A DNA stretch of 64,000 bases from Chitinophaga horti (GTDB taxonomy: Bacteria > Bacteroidota > Bacteroidia > Chitinophagales > Chitinophagaceae), in assembly GCF_022867795.2 (NCBI RefSeq), contig NZ_CP107006.1, forward strand, positions 1,116,001 through 1,180,000. The letters run 5' to 3'. Of this stretch, positions 16,820 through 26,606 are shown piece by piece (position 1 is the first letter of the stretch; every line of letters starts with the position of its first letter). The notes under the pieces are model-generated. The model had not been told where the DNA came from. It saw only the letters and a list, made by a program, of their open reading frames with translations, and made no database searches. Both the position numbers and the translations under genes were made by a program.

Positions 16820-17563
16820 TTAAAAACTTTTTTGCGCAGTAGGACGTACTACAATCTCATTTACATCCACATCAGATGGTTGGGCTACCGCAAACGCTAC
16901 CGCCCTGGCAATGGCTTCTGCAGGCAACAGGTCCGTCCTGAATTTTTCGATCGCCAACTTCTTTAATTCCGGGTCAGAGATCGTTTCTGCCAGTTCCGAT
17001 TCTGTAGGTCCGGGGGCCACGAGTGTTACCCTGATATTGGCGCTTACTTCCTGGCGCAAACCTTCTGAAATAGCACGTACGGCAAATTTAGTGGCGCTGT
17101 AGACAGTAGATGTTGGTCCCACCCAACGATCGGCTATCGAAGTAACGTTAACGAACTGGCCACTGTCTTTCCCCTCAAAAATGGGCAATGCCGCCGCGAT
17201 GCCATGTAATACGCCTTTAATGTTCACGTCGATCATCCGGTGCCATTCATCTACCTTGTAGCTGTTGATCATCGAAAGTGGCATCAGTCCTGCGTTGTTC
17301 ACAAATACATCCAGCGTTCCGTACTGCGCTACGGCAAAGTTGGCGAAGTCGGCCACATCCTGCGTATCGGTTACGTCGAGTTTTTTGAAGGCTGCCGTTC
17401 CGCCGGCTGCGGTGATAGCAGCTACGATTGTTTCCAGGTTCTCTGTGCGGCGTGCACCCAATACTACTTTCGCGCCCTGTGCGGCTAAGTGACGGGCGAT
17501 GGCTTCCCCGATGCCGCTGCTGGCGCCGGTAATGGCTATTACTTTTCCTTTGATGTTTTCCAT
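16820..17563 (-). CDS. SDR family NAD(P)-dependent oxidoreductase
   Basis: This 247-residue classical short-chain dehydrogenase has TGASSGIG (12-19) for cofactor binding, NNAG (89-92), catalytic Ser142, and Y155-SAT-K159. VAPGPTESELAE follows the active site. Resemblance is to the YdfG/clavaldehyde-type group, but substrate cannot be deduced. ATG 17563 (MENIKGKVIAITG) is chosen. The frame stays open to 17701, but the extra 46 residues are unlike any SDR N terminus. It precedes the AraC gene in a likely two-gene operon. Confidence 0.88.
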   Translation of the reverse strand: MENIKGKVIAITGASSGIGEAIARHLAAQGAKVVLGARRTENLETIVAAITAAGGTAAFKKLDVTDTQDVADFANFAVAQYGTLDVFVNNAGLMPLSMINSYKVDEWHRMIDVNIKGVLHGIAAALPIFEGKDSGQFVNVTSIADRWVGPTSTVYSATKFAVRAISEGLRQEVSANIRVTLVAPGPTESELAETISDPELKKLAIEKFRTDLLPAEAIARAVAFAVAQPSDVDVNEIVVRPTAQKSF

Positions 17564-18014
17564 TGTTTTAACATTTGTGGTTTTGAATGATAACACAAAG
17601 GTGGCGCGTTGCGGGTGGACGGATGTAGCTGGATCAACGAATGGTGTAGTCGAATCGTGGGTGGGGCTATTGGGGGGATATAGTTGATAACACTCCAACA
17701 ACTGAAGAGACTTATTGGTCCTGTTGCTACTAATAACCGCACCGTCTGCAATCGTTTATAGGATTAGGTGATCGCATCTACAAGAAAATAAACCGCCGCC
17801 AGTTATATATTTGGTTTTTACATCCCGAAGTGCTATTTTACATAAACGATCGGGAAGTTTTATCGCCCCTTCACACTCCTCTTAGTTAAGCACAAACTTT
17901 ACGATTCGAACCGATCGACGTCAGATATTAATCTGCCGGTGATGTATTGTGCAAATGCAAGTTTAACCGTTAGCTTGTTTTCTCAGAACTTGCCATTCAA
18001 AAGATGTAGTTGAC
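17564..18014. other. 451-base intergenic region upstream of the first sigma/FecR/SusCD locus
   Basis: No supportable gene is seen in either direction. A TATATTTG -7-like match lies at 17806-17813, about 200 bases before the sigma gene, without a clear -33 box. The region must carry the divergent promoters for the SDR-AraC pair and for the sigma factor. Confidence 0.5.
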
Positions 18015-18611
18015 ATGGATGATTCTACCTTACTATCGGCACTACAGGCCAAAGACGCTGGTGCCTATGAGTATTTTTTCAAAAAGTATTATCGTTTCCT
18101 CGTTCTCTATGCCCTTCAATTCCTGGAAGAAGATGCTGCAAAAGATATTGTGCAGGAGATTTTTATTGATTTTTGGGAACGAAAATTATATAAAAGGGTA
18201 GATGGAGATACGCTTCGCGGTTACATAGTTAGGATGACCCGTAACAGGTGTCTTAATTCCCTCAGAAATAAAAGATCAAGGGCGCAGAAAGAAGCGAAAT
18301 TCATTGATACTGTTTCCGGTAAGGGGGCCGAAAGTGCCCCCGTTTATTGGCATCATACAGAACATCCTTTCCTGGCAGTACTCCCACAATTAGTTCAACA
18401 GCTTCCTCAGCGACAGTTGGAAGTGGTTTATCACATGTATTATGATGAGCTAAGCCGTACTCAGACGGCTAACAAGTTGAATATAGCCGCTACTACTGTC
18501 GCTTCGCATGCGAAGAATGCGCTTAAACTTCTTAGGAGCAGCCTGAAGTTAAACCCATCGGCGGAACGAAACACCCATAAGGATTTATGCCAGTTGATAG
18601 TTCAAGACTAA
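18015..18611 (+). CDS. ECF RNA polymerase sigma factor, FecI-like
   Basis: The 198-residue protein has region 2 (AYEYFFKKYYRFLVLYALQFLEEDAAKDIVQEIFIDFWE) and region 4 (LPQRQLEVVYHMYYDELSRTQTANKLNIAATTVASHAKNALKLLR). Regions 1.1 and 3 are absent, as in ECF sigma factors. It overlaps the FecR gene by 25 bases, so the pair is translationally coupled. By analogy with Bacteroidota trans-envelope regulation, the SusC at 19818 would sense its ligand and signal through FecR to this sigma factor, which then drives the uptake operon. Confidence 0.92.
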   Translation: MDDSTLLSALQAKDAGAYEYFFKKYYRFLVLYALQFLEEDAAKDIVQEIFIDFWERKLYKRVDGDTLRGYIVRMTRNRCLNSLRNKRSRAQKEAKFIDTVSGKGAESAPVYWHHTEHPFLAVLPQLVQQLPQRQLEVVYHMYYDELSRTQTANKLNIAATTVASHAKNALKLLRSSLKLNPSAERNTHKDLCQLIVQD

Positions 18612-19690
18612 GAGAGCTGATTATTCTGCAGCTTTCCGATGGCACCCTGAGTGAGGATGAGTGCCTTGAGCTCGAACAGTTGCTGCAATCTCCGGAAGCA
18701 AGAATATTGAGGGCTCAGATTTACGAACGGCATCAACAAGTGGCCGCCGCCGTCGATCGCATAGACGTCGACTCTTCCTACCAGTTGTATGAATATGAGC
18801 GGCATGACAGGAGGAGCAGACGCCAGAGGGCAGTACTGATGGCGGCTGCGGGGATCAGTTTGCTGATAGCGATCGGTGCTTATCTCTGGTCGGAACGACC
18901 AACAAATGCAGCGCCACCAATCCAAGGAATGGGTATTACATTAGCTGATGGCCGGCAGATCCCTATTGTAGGAGACACTAACCTTGTTATTTCTTCCGAT
19001 CTTTCATTACCCGTATCAAAAAGACAGTTACGATTCGATCTTGTTAAGGAATCGCAAATGCCGGAGGGCTTAAATAGCTTTACCACCCCCGTAGCCATGG
19101 ACTACCAGGTGTTGCTACATGATGGAACTCAAGTATGGCTCAATTCCTCCACAACCATCCGTTTTCCTTTTGTTTTTAAAGGAGATGTAAGAGAGATTTA
19201 TGTGGACGGGGAAGCCTACATCAAAGTTGCCAAAAACGCAACGATGCCTTTTGTCGTGCACATGCCCGAGGGAAGTGTGCAGGTTTTAGGTACTACCTTC
19301 AACGTGAATTGTTATAAGCACGATAGGCCCGCCGTTGCCTTGGTTGAAGGGAAGGTAAGACTCCAGGTACAAGGCTTATCAACGGATTTGCAACCTGGTG
19401 AGCGCGCAGTCGTTAATGCCGGGATCATTAATGTTGATCAGTTTGATCCGGGCGAGTTATCCTGGATAAACGGAGTTTATGTGTTCGAAAATGCTAACCT
19501 GGAAGACGTACTAGAAGTGCTGCCGCACTGGTACGGTGTAACCGTAACGCTGGATAGCCCTGCGATCGCTAAAAAGAAGTTCTCCGGCGCGATTTACAAA
19601 GATCGTTCAGTTGAGGAGTTCCTCGATCTGATCGAGGCAACAGCAGAGGCTGAGTATTATTATCGTGGAACGGAGGTTCATCTTCGATAG
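18587..19690 (+). CDS. FecR-type anti-sigma factor
   Basis: The protein is 367 residues. Residues 1-80 are a cytoplasmic sigma-binding part, and a membrane helix spans about 82-101 (VLMAAAGISLLIAIGAYLW). The periplasmic FecR domain includes DGTQVWLNSSTTIRFPFVF, REIYVDGEAYIKVAKNATMPFVVH and VQVLGTTFNVNCY. A C-terminal STN-contacting region (LEDVLEVLPHWYGVTV) follows. It would hold the sigma factor inactive until the partner SusC signals through its STN domain. The start at 18587 lies inside the sigma gene. Confidence 0.92.
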   Translation: MPVDSSRLRELIILQLSDGTLSEDECLELEQLLQSPEARILRAQIYERHQQVAAAVDRIDVDSSYQLYEYERHDRRSRRQRAVLMAAAGISLLIAIGAYLWSERPTNAAPPIQGMGITLADGRQIPIVGDTNLVISSDLSLPVSKRQLRFDLVKESQMPEGLNSFTTPVAMDYQVLLHDGTQVWLNSSTTIRFPFVFKGDVREIYVDGEAYIKVAKNATMPFVVHMPEGSVQVLGTTFNVNCYKHDRPAVALVEGKVRLQVQGLSTDLQPGERAVVNAGIINVDQFDPGELSWINGVYVFENANLEDVLEVLPHWYGVTVTLDSPAIAKKKFSGAIYKDRSVEEFLDLIEATAEAEYYYRGTEVHLR

Positions 19691-19706
19691 GCAAGTGGGT
19701 ATTAAT

Positions 19707-19727
19707 CGATTGTTAACCGATTGTTAA
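19707..19727. repeat. Direct repeat CGATTGTTAA x2 upstream of susC
   Basis: CGATTGTTAA occurs at 19707-19716 and 19718-19727, 11 bases apart start to start, in the 127-base gap between fecR and the first susC. The position suits an operator or promoter element for the uptake genes. Function is inferred only from position. Confidence 0.5.
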
Positions 19728-19817
19728 TGGAAGCAGTTGTATCCTCCAACTCTTTCCCTTTTTGTGTTCCCTAGTAGCTTAAGGCATGCAAATGTTATCA
19801 ACCAATCCACATTATTT

Positions 19818-22800
19818 ATGAAAGTAAGATTTGAACATTGCACCATTGCCTTGCTGCTATGCTTGTTATTGTACCCGTTTCATCAACTGTTTTCACAAAG
19901 TCAGACAGGTGAACGCATTACCTATGAAGCAAGTAACATCAAGGTGAAGACGCTCTTCGCGGAAATCACGCGGCAAACGGGCGTGCGTATCAGTTATGCT
20001 AACAGTCAGATCAATGCAGATGAGCGAGTGACTATCAAGGTAGCGAATGCAACCATCCAGGAAGTGCTGAAGCAAGCCTATCCTAACAGGCGTATAGAAA
20101 TGACCAGGACGGGGCCCAAAGTACTAGTATTAAAGGAAATAAAGCAACCGGTAAAATCCGATGCCTCCATCGTGACTTCGTCCCAGTCAAAAATCACCGG
20201 TTCTATTTCTTCCCACGAAGGTGAACCCTTAATTGGCGCTTCAGTAATAGTGAAAGGCAGCTCCAAAGGCACCGTCACCGACGACAAAGGAACGTTTTCA
20301 TTAGCAGGCGTTGCAGAAGGTGCGCAACTGATCGCCAGCTACACCGGTTTCATGCCGGAAGAATTTGTTGCCAATTCACAGAACCCTGCTACTATTACAC
20401 TTAAAAGAGGCCAAAACCGCCTGGACGAGACCATTGTTATCGGCTATGGTTCTACCTCCAAACGCTATAACACTGGTTCTGTATCAAAAATAGGCAGCGA
20501 GGACATTGCCCGTCAGCCAGTATCCAACCCGCTTGCGGCCATACAGGGTCGGGCGTCCGGTGTGTTTGTGGCTACACAGAACGGCATGCCCGGAGGTAAT
20601 ATCAAAGTGCAGATCAGGGGGCAGGGTTCGATAGCAGCGGGTACTACGCCGTTGTATATTGTGGACGGGGTGCCGTTTAATAATACTTCGTTGAATACGT
20701 TTAACGGACAGCTTGTCAACGTTGCGGGGCCTATAAGCCCCTTAGCCATTATACCTACATCTGATATTGCATCGATAGAGATTTTAAAGGATGCCGATGC
20801 CACGGCGATTTATGGCAGTCGCGGGGCGAATGGCGTAGTGTTAATTACGACGAAACGCGCGGAGTCCGGAAAAATGTCTGTGGACGTTAATTTCTATACT
20901 GGAGTGAGTAGAGTAGCAAATTTCACGAACTACCTCGGTTTAAAAGAATATCTAACGTTACGCAGAGAGGGGTTTGCCAATGATCAAACGGTGCCGACCG
21001 AAGCTGATGCACCTGATCTGCTGGTTTGGGACACCACTAAGGAAACGGATTGGCAGGATTTTATGATTGGCGGTTCTGCCCCTGTCAGTAATATAAATGC
21101 TACCTTATCGGGGGGAATAAGAATACCAAATTTTACCTTGGCTTAAATCATCGTCATGAGGGTACCGTCTTTCCCACAGATATGGCTTATAAGCGCACAG
21201 GAGGCCGGCTGAATGTAGAACATACGGATAGTGATAACAAGTTTCATGTGAATATTGGTGTTGTTTACACGAAGGATGAGAATAATTTGATTACGGGTGT
21301 GGATGCGGTAAGCGTCGCCACGTTAGCCCCTAATTACCCTGCTTATAATCCGGACGGTAGTCTTAACTGGATATTGCCATCTAACCCATATGGCTGGTTA
21401 AAACAAAAGGCGCTCACAAAAACCAGTAATTTAAATCTTAATGGTGTTCTTCGTTATTCTATCGTGCCGGGCTTAAATGCCCGCGTAAACCTGGGATATT
21501 CGGAAGTGGGCATGGATATGCTGTCAACTATGCCAGCGTCTTCACAGTGGCCATTATTACAGCCCATGAGTTCTGCTACTTTTGGTGCGAATAAGGCTAT
21601 CAATCAATTAGTGGAACCACAGATTGAATATTCAAATCAGTTTGGTCTCCACAATTTGAAGGTCCTTTTTGGGGGTACCTACCAGGTAAACAAACAAAAT
21701 GGCCATTCCATAACCGGGATCAACTATCCTAATGAATCACTCCTCCAAACGCTTACTTATGCCGGCGCCATCGAAAGCAAACGTACAGAGTCTGCCGAGT
21801 ACAAATATGCGTCTTTTTTTTCACGCGTTAATTACATAGCCGCTAACAGATACCTGCTAAGTGCCAACTATCGGCGCGATGGTTCAACAAAGTTCGGCCC
21901 TGGTAAGAGGTATGGGGATTTCTGGGCGGTTGCAGGCGGGTGGATACTGAGCGAGGAAAAGTTTTTCGCGCCCGTACTCAGAGCCATATCACACGCGAAG
22001 ATACGGGCCAGTTACGGCGTAACGGGAAATGATCAGATACCAGACTACCTATACCTAGCCACCTACGCATCGGGGCAGGATTACAACAACTCCGTGTCAT
22101 TGCAGCCATCCTTAATAGCAAATCCTGATTACAGCTGGGAGACGAATAAAAAACTGGAGATAGCGCTGGAATTGAGCCTTGTACAAAAACGGATCGATGC
22201 TACTATTGCGTGGTATAGAAACAGGAGTGGGAATCAGCTTGTTCAATATGCGATACCGTTTGTCAGCGGCTTTGGAAGTTACCAGGCGAACCTACCCGCA
22301 GTAATTGAAAATAAAGGGTTGGAGGTAGATGTATTCTCTACAAATATCAAGGGGAAATCATTTACGTGGACTAGCAGCTTCAACCTGAGCATACCGAGAA
22401 ACAAGCTTGTTGAATATCCTGATATTGAGAAATCGTCTTATGCGAATACTTACATAGTGGGTAAGGACCTTAGCTCCATCAGACGTTTGCAGTACTTGGG
22501 AGTAGATCCGCAAACGGGCTTGTATAAATTTGAAGATCAGGACAGAGATGGTAAGCTTACTTTCCCTAACGACTATATCGTTGCAGGCCGTACGTCTCCT
22601 TACTATTTTGGAGGGCTTGCAAACATGCTGATCTGGCGCAACTGGCAATTAGATGTTCACTTCCATTACATCAAACAGTTTAGCCTCGATAACTTGTCAA
22701 TAGGCGACGCAGCCCCCGACATCTATCTCAACAAGAGAGACAATGTTTTTGACAGGTGGACGACGCCCGGACAAACCGCAGCGTATCAAAAGCCTACAGC

Positions 22801-23086
22801 ATCTCCCTTTAGCGATGCTGGTCGTTTAATTCCTACGCTGTCCATGTCGGACCGTCAGCTTATCAACTCGTCTTTTATCCGTCTCAAAAACGTGTCACTG
22901 AGTTATCGGTTGCCACAACGTTGGCTAACCAAAATGAAATTTACTAATGTGAGGTTGTTTATAGAGGGCCAAAACCTATGGACATATGCTACTACTAAGG
23001 GGGTTGATCCGGAGACTATCAACGGTTTTGCATCAACAGTACCGGTATTAAAAACATTCGCTGGCGGAATTAATGTATCACTTTAA
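19818..23086 (+). pseudogene. SusC/RagA-type TonB-dependent outer-membrane transporter with STN domain, one frame break
   Basis: A signal peptide (ending near LFSQ) is followed by an STN domain (ITYEASNIKVKTLFAEITRQTGVRISY), a carboxypeptidase-regulatory-like repeat and a plug with the SusC marker VIGYGSTSKR. The barrel runs to 23086. The frame breaks at the G6 run 21110-21115. The upstream reading ends uselessly at 21146. A -1 shift gives SGG-NKNTKFYLGLNHRHEGTV and continues in the frame that carries the rest of the barrel. The repaired protein is 1089 residues, normal for the family. The STN domain pairs with the adjacent FecR. Assembly error, mutation or slippage are all possible. Confidence 0.85.
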
Positions 23087-23097
23087 AGACTTCACTC

Positions 23098-24447
23098 ATG
23101 AAACGATATTTAATCGCAATACTACTTTGCTCATGTATGTTTTCTGCCTGCGATAAGCTTCTTGAGGTTGATCAGCCAGCAGAAAGATTAGTGAATGCCT
23201 CCGTATTCAGCAGCGACAATACGATGAATGCTGCCAGTCTCGGCCTGTATAGCCTGCTTCGAAACCTGGAGCCGCCGCATGTTGGTAACGCCTCAATGTA
23301 TGCAGATGAATTTGTTTACAATGGTCCAAATGCAGATATGAGGCTTTTTGCGTCAAACTCACTTAATAGCAAAAGTAATTTTAATTATGTACTATGGAGG
23401 GCCTTGTACTTCGCCGTGTACCAGTCCAACCAGATACTGGAAGCCTTACCTAATTCAAAAAACGTGTCGGATGCGGTAAAACAAAGGGCAAGAGGCGAAG
23501 CGCTGTTCTTTCGGGCGTTTGCATATTTCCATCTTACAAATATCTGGGGCGACGTTCCGCTCGTAACGACCACCAGGGTAGCCACTACGTCAAAAGCAGT
23601 ACGCGTTGACATGGACGAGGTGTTGGCACTTGCTGAAAAGGATCTGATAGAGGCTAAGAGTGTACTGTTAACTGATTATGAGGGAGACGAGCCCTACCGT
23701 GTAAACCGTCAGGGAGCAACAGCCATGCTGGCGAGACTTTATTTGTGTCAAAAGAAGTGGTCTGACGCTGAAAAAGAATCGACGGAGATAATTGATTCGA
23801 AACGCTACGCTTTACCGGCACCTGATTCGGTATTTCTCGGCGGCAGCAAGGAGGTCATACTGGCGGCCTGGAACCAAACCGGTTTTCCTGCTATTGGAAG
23901 TGTGTACATTCCTACCAATTTTACGGCGGCGCCAGCCTATCAATTATCACCTAACCTGGTTGGCTCATTTTCGCAAGACGATAAACGTTATGCCAGCTGG
24001 ACTAAATCGTATGTCGCTAATGGCGTTACATACAGTTATCTGACAAAATATAAGACAAGGACTGCAGCATCAGGTGCGGCATCTGAATACGCTGTAATAC
24101 TAAGGCTGGGCGAGCAGTTTTTAATACGGAGTGAAGCCCGTGCCAATCTTAACCATTTTGCCGGTGCTTATAAGGACCTGGATACGCTTCGCAGGCGAGC
24201 TGGTATCGCATTATTACCTATAGGTTTAAATAAAGAGCAGTTGCTTCAGCAAATAGAGACGGCACGTTGGCAAGAGCTTTTTGTGGAAGGGTTTCATCGC
24301 TTCTTTGACCTGAAACGAACTGGCCGGATAGATGTTGTGCTGGATCCCGTAAAGGCTGGATGGGAAAGTGTTTGGGCCGTGTGGCCCATCCCGTTTGATG
24401 AAATTTCGCGTAATCCGCTTATCATCCAGAATGAAGATTATCAATAA
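23098..24447 (+). CDS. SusD/RagB-family outer-membrane lipoprotein
   Basis: The 449-residue protein has a lipoprotein signal with lipobox MFSAC followed by DKLLEVDQPAE. The helical SusD fold shows in RARGEALFFRAFAYFHLTNIWGDVPLVT, ARLYLCQKKWSDAEKESTEII and LIRSEARANL. The late motif ELFVEGFHRFFDLKRTG and the final WPIPFDEISRNPLIIQNEDY are typical. SusD caps the SusC channel and delivers the ligand. It begins 11 bases after the SusC stop and is followed after 13 bases by the TlpA-like gene. Confidence 0.93.
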   Translation: MKRYLIAILLCSCMFSACDKLLEVDQPAERLVNASVFSSDNTMNAASLGLYSLLRNLEPPHVGNASMYADEFVYNGPNADMRLFASNSLNSKSNFNYVLWRALYFAVYQSNQILEALPNSKNVSDAVKQRARGEALFFRAFAYFHLTNIWGDVPLVTTTRVATTSKAVRVDMDEVLALAEKDLIEAKSVLLTDYEGDEPYRVNRQGATAMLARLYLCQKKWSDAEKESTEIIDSKRYALPAPDSVFLGGSKEVILAAWNQTGFPAIGSVYIPTNFTAAPAYQLSPNLVGSFSQDDKRYASWTKSYVANGVTYSYLTKYKTRTAASGAASEYAVILRLGEQFLIRSEARANLNHFAGAYKDLDTLRRRAGIALLPIGLNKEQLLQQIETARWQELFVEGFHRFFDLKRTGRIDVVLDPVKAGWESVWAVWPIPFDEISRNPLIIQNEDYQ

Positions 24448-24460
24448 ACGAGAAACGGAT

Positions 24461-25819
24461 ATGAAGTGTAAAATATTTATCGGGTTAACCATTCTGACGT
24501 TGTTCGGCTTGCAGGTTTTAGGACAGTCCGCACAACTGAAGTTGGGCGATATTGTGCCAGATTTGGTACTCAACCATCGTTTAACTGACAAAACAGTTGA
24601 AAAACTATCTCAGACAAGGGGAAAGATACTGTTGATCGATTTTTGGGCTACCTGGTGCAGCCCATGTATTGATGCGATGCCGAAGATGATTAAATTGGTA
24701 GAGGTCCACTCAAACGATTTGGATGTTATCATGGTAACGAACCAATCTCCGGAGGTCGTCGAGGCTTTTCGGAAACGCCGGCCAGATCTGGACTTTTCCA
24801 AAGTGCAGTTAGTAGCCGGAGACAGCGTTTTAAACCGGTGGTTCCCCAGCCATGGCATTCCTCATGTCGCCTGGATCGGCCGGGATGGTAAGTTGTTGGC
24901 TACTACGGGGTCTGATCAGGTGATGTCGCCCTTCGTAGAAGACGCAATTGCCGGACGCCGGCTGACGCTGAAGCAAACCAGGTATCGTGCAGACTATAAT
25001 GTTCACTTTCCGCTACCGATTGATACGGGAGACGTAAAAGTCAGGTCGACTTTGTTGAAAGGATTCTACGGTCGGCCTTCTACTGGCTACTCTTTTCCTA
25101 TTTCGCTCGCATTCGATTTGTATACCCCCGTGCAGAGGATAGCGGCAATAAATTTTCCCGTAGTTCCACTTTTCATAATTGCTGCGAATGGTTGGCGAGT
25201 GGTGCCAACAAATTTGAACTGGGCAGTGTTAGAGATGAAAAATAAAGCTTCATATGTAGACGAAATGAAGGCAGGTGCCGATATGAAAACAGGAGGTCAG
25301 GTAGCGCTGTCCACTTCGTTAGTGGAACGTTACGAAAACCGCATATTTGGGTATGAGTTGGTTTTGCCCGAACAGGTAAGCCAGGAAGTGGGGTATGGAT
25401 ACATGTTGCAGGATCTGAACCGTGCATTTAATGTTTATGGAGTGGTGGAAAAGCGGAGCGTGCCTGCCTTTGTCATTAAGGTTATTAAACCGGAAAAAAT
25501 AAAAAAGGGCCAGGGTGAAGGTAATCAGCCGGAGTTCCTGAATGCAAAAAAAGCTGGTAATTTTGGCACTATCCGAAATGTAAAAATGGATTACCTCGTC
25601 GCCTTTTTAAACCGGTTTAATACAGAAAAACCATTAGTAGATCAGACGGGTATTAATCAGGCATTAAGCATAGAATTGGAAATAAGTACCGACAGATTCT
25701 CAATAGCTGAATTGAAGAAAGCGCTTGAGTTACAGGGAATGACGATAGAAGAGAAGGAAGCAGTCATACCAATTGTTGTCATTAGGGACAAAGAAGGCCG
25801 AACAGGTGTCGGAAATTAA
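24461..25819 (+). CDS. TlpA-like thioredoxin-fold protein with C-terminal extension
   Basis: A signal peptide (1-22) leads into a periplasmic redoxin domain with VPDLVL and LIDFWATWCSPCIDAMP. The redox pair is Cys66-Cys69. GIPHVAWIGRDGKLLATT is the cis-proline region. Residues about 170-452 form an extension. Its end (MDYLVAFLNRFNTEKPLVDQTGINQ, then a beta-rich close) resembles the C-terminal module of TIGR03435/DUF3738-type proteins. It probably handles disulfides of exported partners. The start at 24461 gives a clean signal. An upstream reading overlaps the susD gene. It closes the susCD operon and faces the small-peptide cluster. Confidence 0.82.
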   Translation: MKCKIFIGLTILTLFGLQVLGQSAQLKLGDIVPDLVLNHRLTDKTVEKLSQTRGKILLIDFWATWCSPCIDAMPKMIKLVEVHSNDLDVIMVTNQSPEVVEAFRKRRPDLDFSKVQLVAGDSVLNRWFPSHGIPHVAWIGRDGKLLATTGSDQVMSPFVEDAIAGRRLTLKQTRYRADYNVHFPLPIDTGDVKVRSTLLKGFYGRPSTGYSFPISLAFDLYTPVQRIAAINFPVVPLFIIAANGWRVVPTNLNWAVLEMKNKASYVDEMKAGADMKTGGQVALSTSLVERYENRIFGYELVLPEQVSQEVGYGYMLQDLNRAFNVYGVVEKRSVPAFVIKVIKPEKIKKGQGEGNQPEFLNAKKAGNFGTIRNVKMDYLVAFLNRFNTEKPLVDQTGINQALSIELEISTDRFSIAELKKALELQGMTIEEKEAVIPIVVIRDKEGRTGVGN

Positions 25820-25862
25820 TGGGAAGCTTATTTCTCACAACTACATTTGGAAATTAGAAATT

Positions 25863-25887
25863 AAGGGGGAGGAGTTTCCTCCCCCTT
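25863..25887. terminator. Bidirectional terminator between the TlpA-like gene and the peptide cluster
   Basis: AAGGGGGAGGA and TCCTCCCCCTT form a perfect 11-bp stem around GTT, lying between two convergent stop codons. The flanks are A/T-rich, but no long T run is present. Confidence 0.7.
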
Positions 25888-25900
25888 GATAAATATCAAA

Positions 25901-26173
25901 CTATTGTTTGAAGATGTTTTCTGCTGGAACCGCAAAAGCAGCTTGGTTTGCGCGGCCAGCTACGTATGCACGGGCACAAAGAATAGACGCAGGTGTGCCG
26001 CATCCTGTTGCAGCCTGAGCAGTTGCTTCATCAGTGTTCGGAATGATAGTACCGTCAGAAACCAGCACGTAGTCATAATTAACCAGTGTAGATTTGGCTT
26101 CAGTGCTTACAAAAGATGCACCAACAGCAACCATAACAGCGAGGGCAGACATGCCAAATTTGATAGCTTTCAT
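25901..26173 (-). CDS. Small exported peptide with Cys pair (peptide 1), DUF6520-like
   Basis: The 90-residue protein has a signal peptide through about residue 27 (VSTEAK). A short mature part reads NYDYVLVSDGTIIP, then GCGTPASILCARAYVAGRANQAAF and VPAENIF. The Cys pair and the ARAYxxG...FxVPAxxI tail recur in the neighbour at 26607-26891. It resembles small exported Bacteroidota proteins filed as DUF6520, whose function is not established. It is separated from the next peptide by 195 bases and probably has its own promoter. Codon use looks like its neighbours. Confidence 0.75.
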   Translation of the reverse strand: MKAIKFGMSALAVMVAVGASFVSTEAKSTLVNYDYVLVSDGTIIPNTDEATAQAATGCGTPASILCARAYVAGRANQAAFAVPAENIFKQ

Positions 26174-26202
26174 AAAATGTACTTTTTGATTTGGAGAAAT
26201 GT

Positions 26203-26216
26203 TTAACTGTAGTTAA
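26203..26216. promoter_or_regulatory. Palindrome TTAAC-TGTA-GTTAA upstream of peptide 1
   Basis: A 14-base palindrome lies 30 bases upstream of the peptide-1 ATG, in the only sizeable gap of the cluster. It is suitable as an operator or in a leader transcript. Function is unproven. Confidence 0.3.
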
Positions 26217-26368
26217 GGTCACAGATTTAACCTATTTGCGCGCGAATTTTTTTATCAATCCATTGAATTTATAAGCATTATTTATCTGTCATCCCATGTT
26301 TAGGGATGAATATACTTGGTCACAAGCGTTAAAATGATCGGGTAAGTGTATCGTACGCTATTGAATTG

Positions 26369-26593
26369 TTACCGATAGATATCTGATGCAGGTACTCTGT
26401 ACTCGACCTTTCCTAAATACCCTGCTTTATATGCACGGGCATATGGCCTCAGGTGTGAATTGTTTGGTATTCCCGCAGCCTCATCGTCCTGATAGGTGTA
26501 ATCATATTCAAGTTTGTTCGTCTTGTCATGGTTCCGGTTGTCCGGTGTTGCTACTGATGATATTGTTGTAGCGATCAATAAAGTCCAATACAT
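26369..26593 (-). CDS. Small peptide paralogue lacking the Cys pair (peptide 2)
   Basis: A 74-residue protein beginning MYWTLLIATTISSVATPD, a short possible signal. The rest aligns with peptides 1 and 3: YDYTYQDDEAAGIP and ARAYKAGYLGKVEYRVPASDIY. The two cysteines before ARAY are replaced (PNNSHLRPYARAY). The frame is open upstream to 26755, but that stretch overlaps peptide 3 and is not protein-like, so ATG 26593 is chosen. It lies 13 bases downstream of peptide 3. It may be a diverged functional copy or a decaying one. Confidence 0.6.
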   Translation of the reverse strand: MYWTLLIATTISSVATPDNRNHDKTNKLEYDYTYQDDEAAGIPNNSHLRPYARAYKAGYLGKVEYRVPASDIYR

Positions 26594-26606
26594 GGTTTGT
26601 TTCTTT

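Noticed and set aside
25886-26206. 106-codon plus-strand frame opposite peptide 1
   Set aside because: The minus-strand peptide has a signal sequence and paralogues. The plus frame crosses the terminator hairpin region and has neither.
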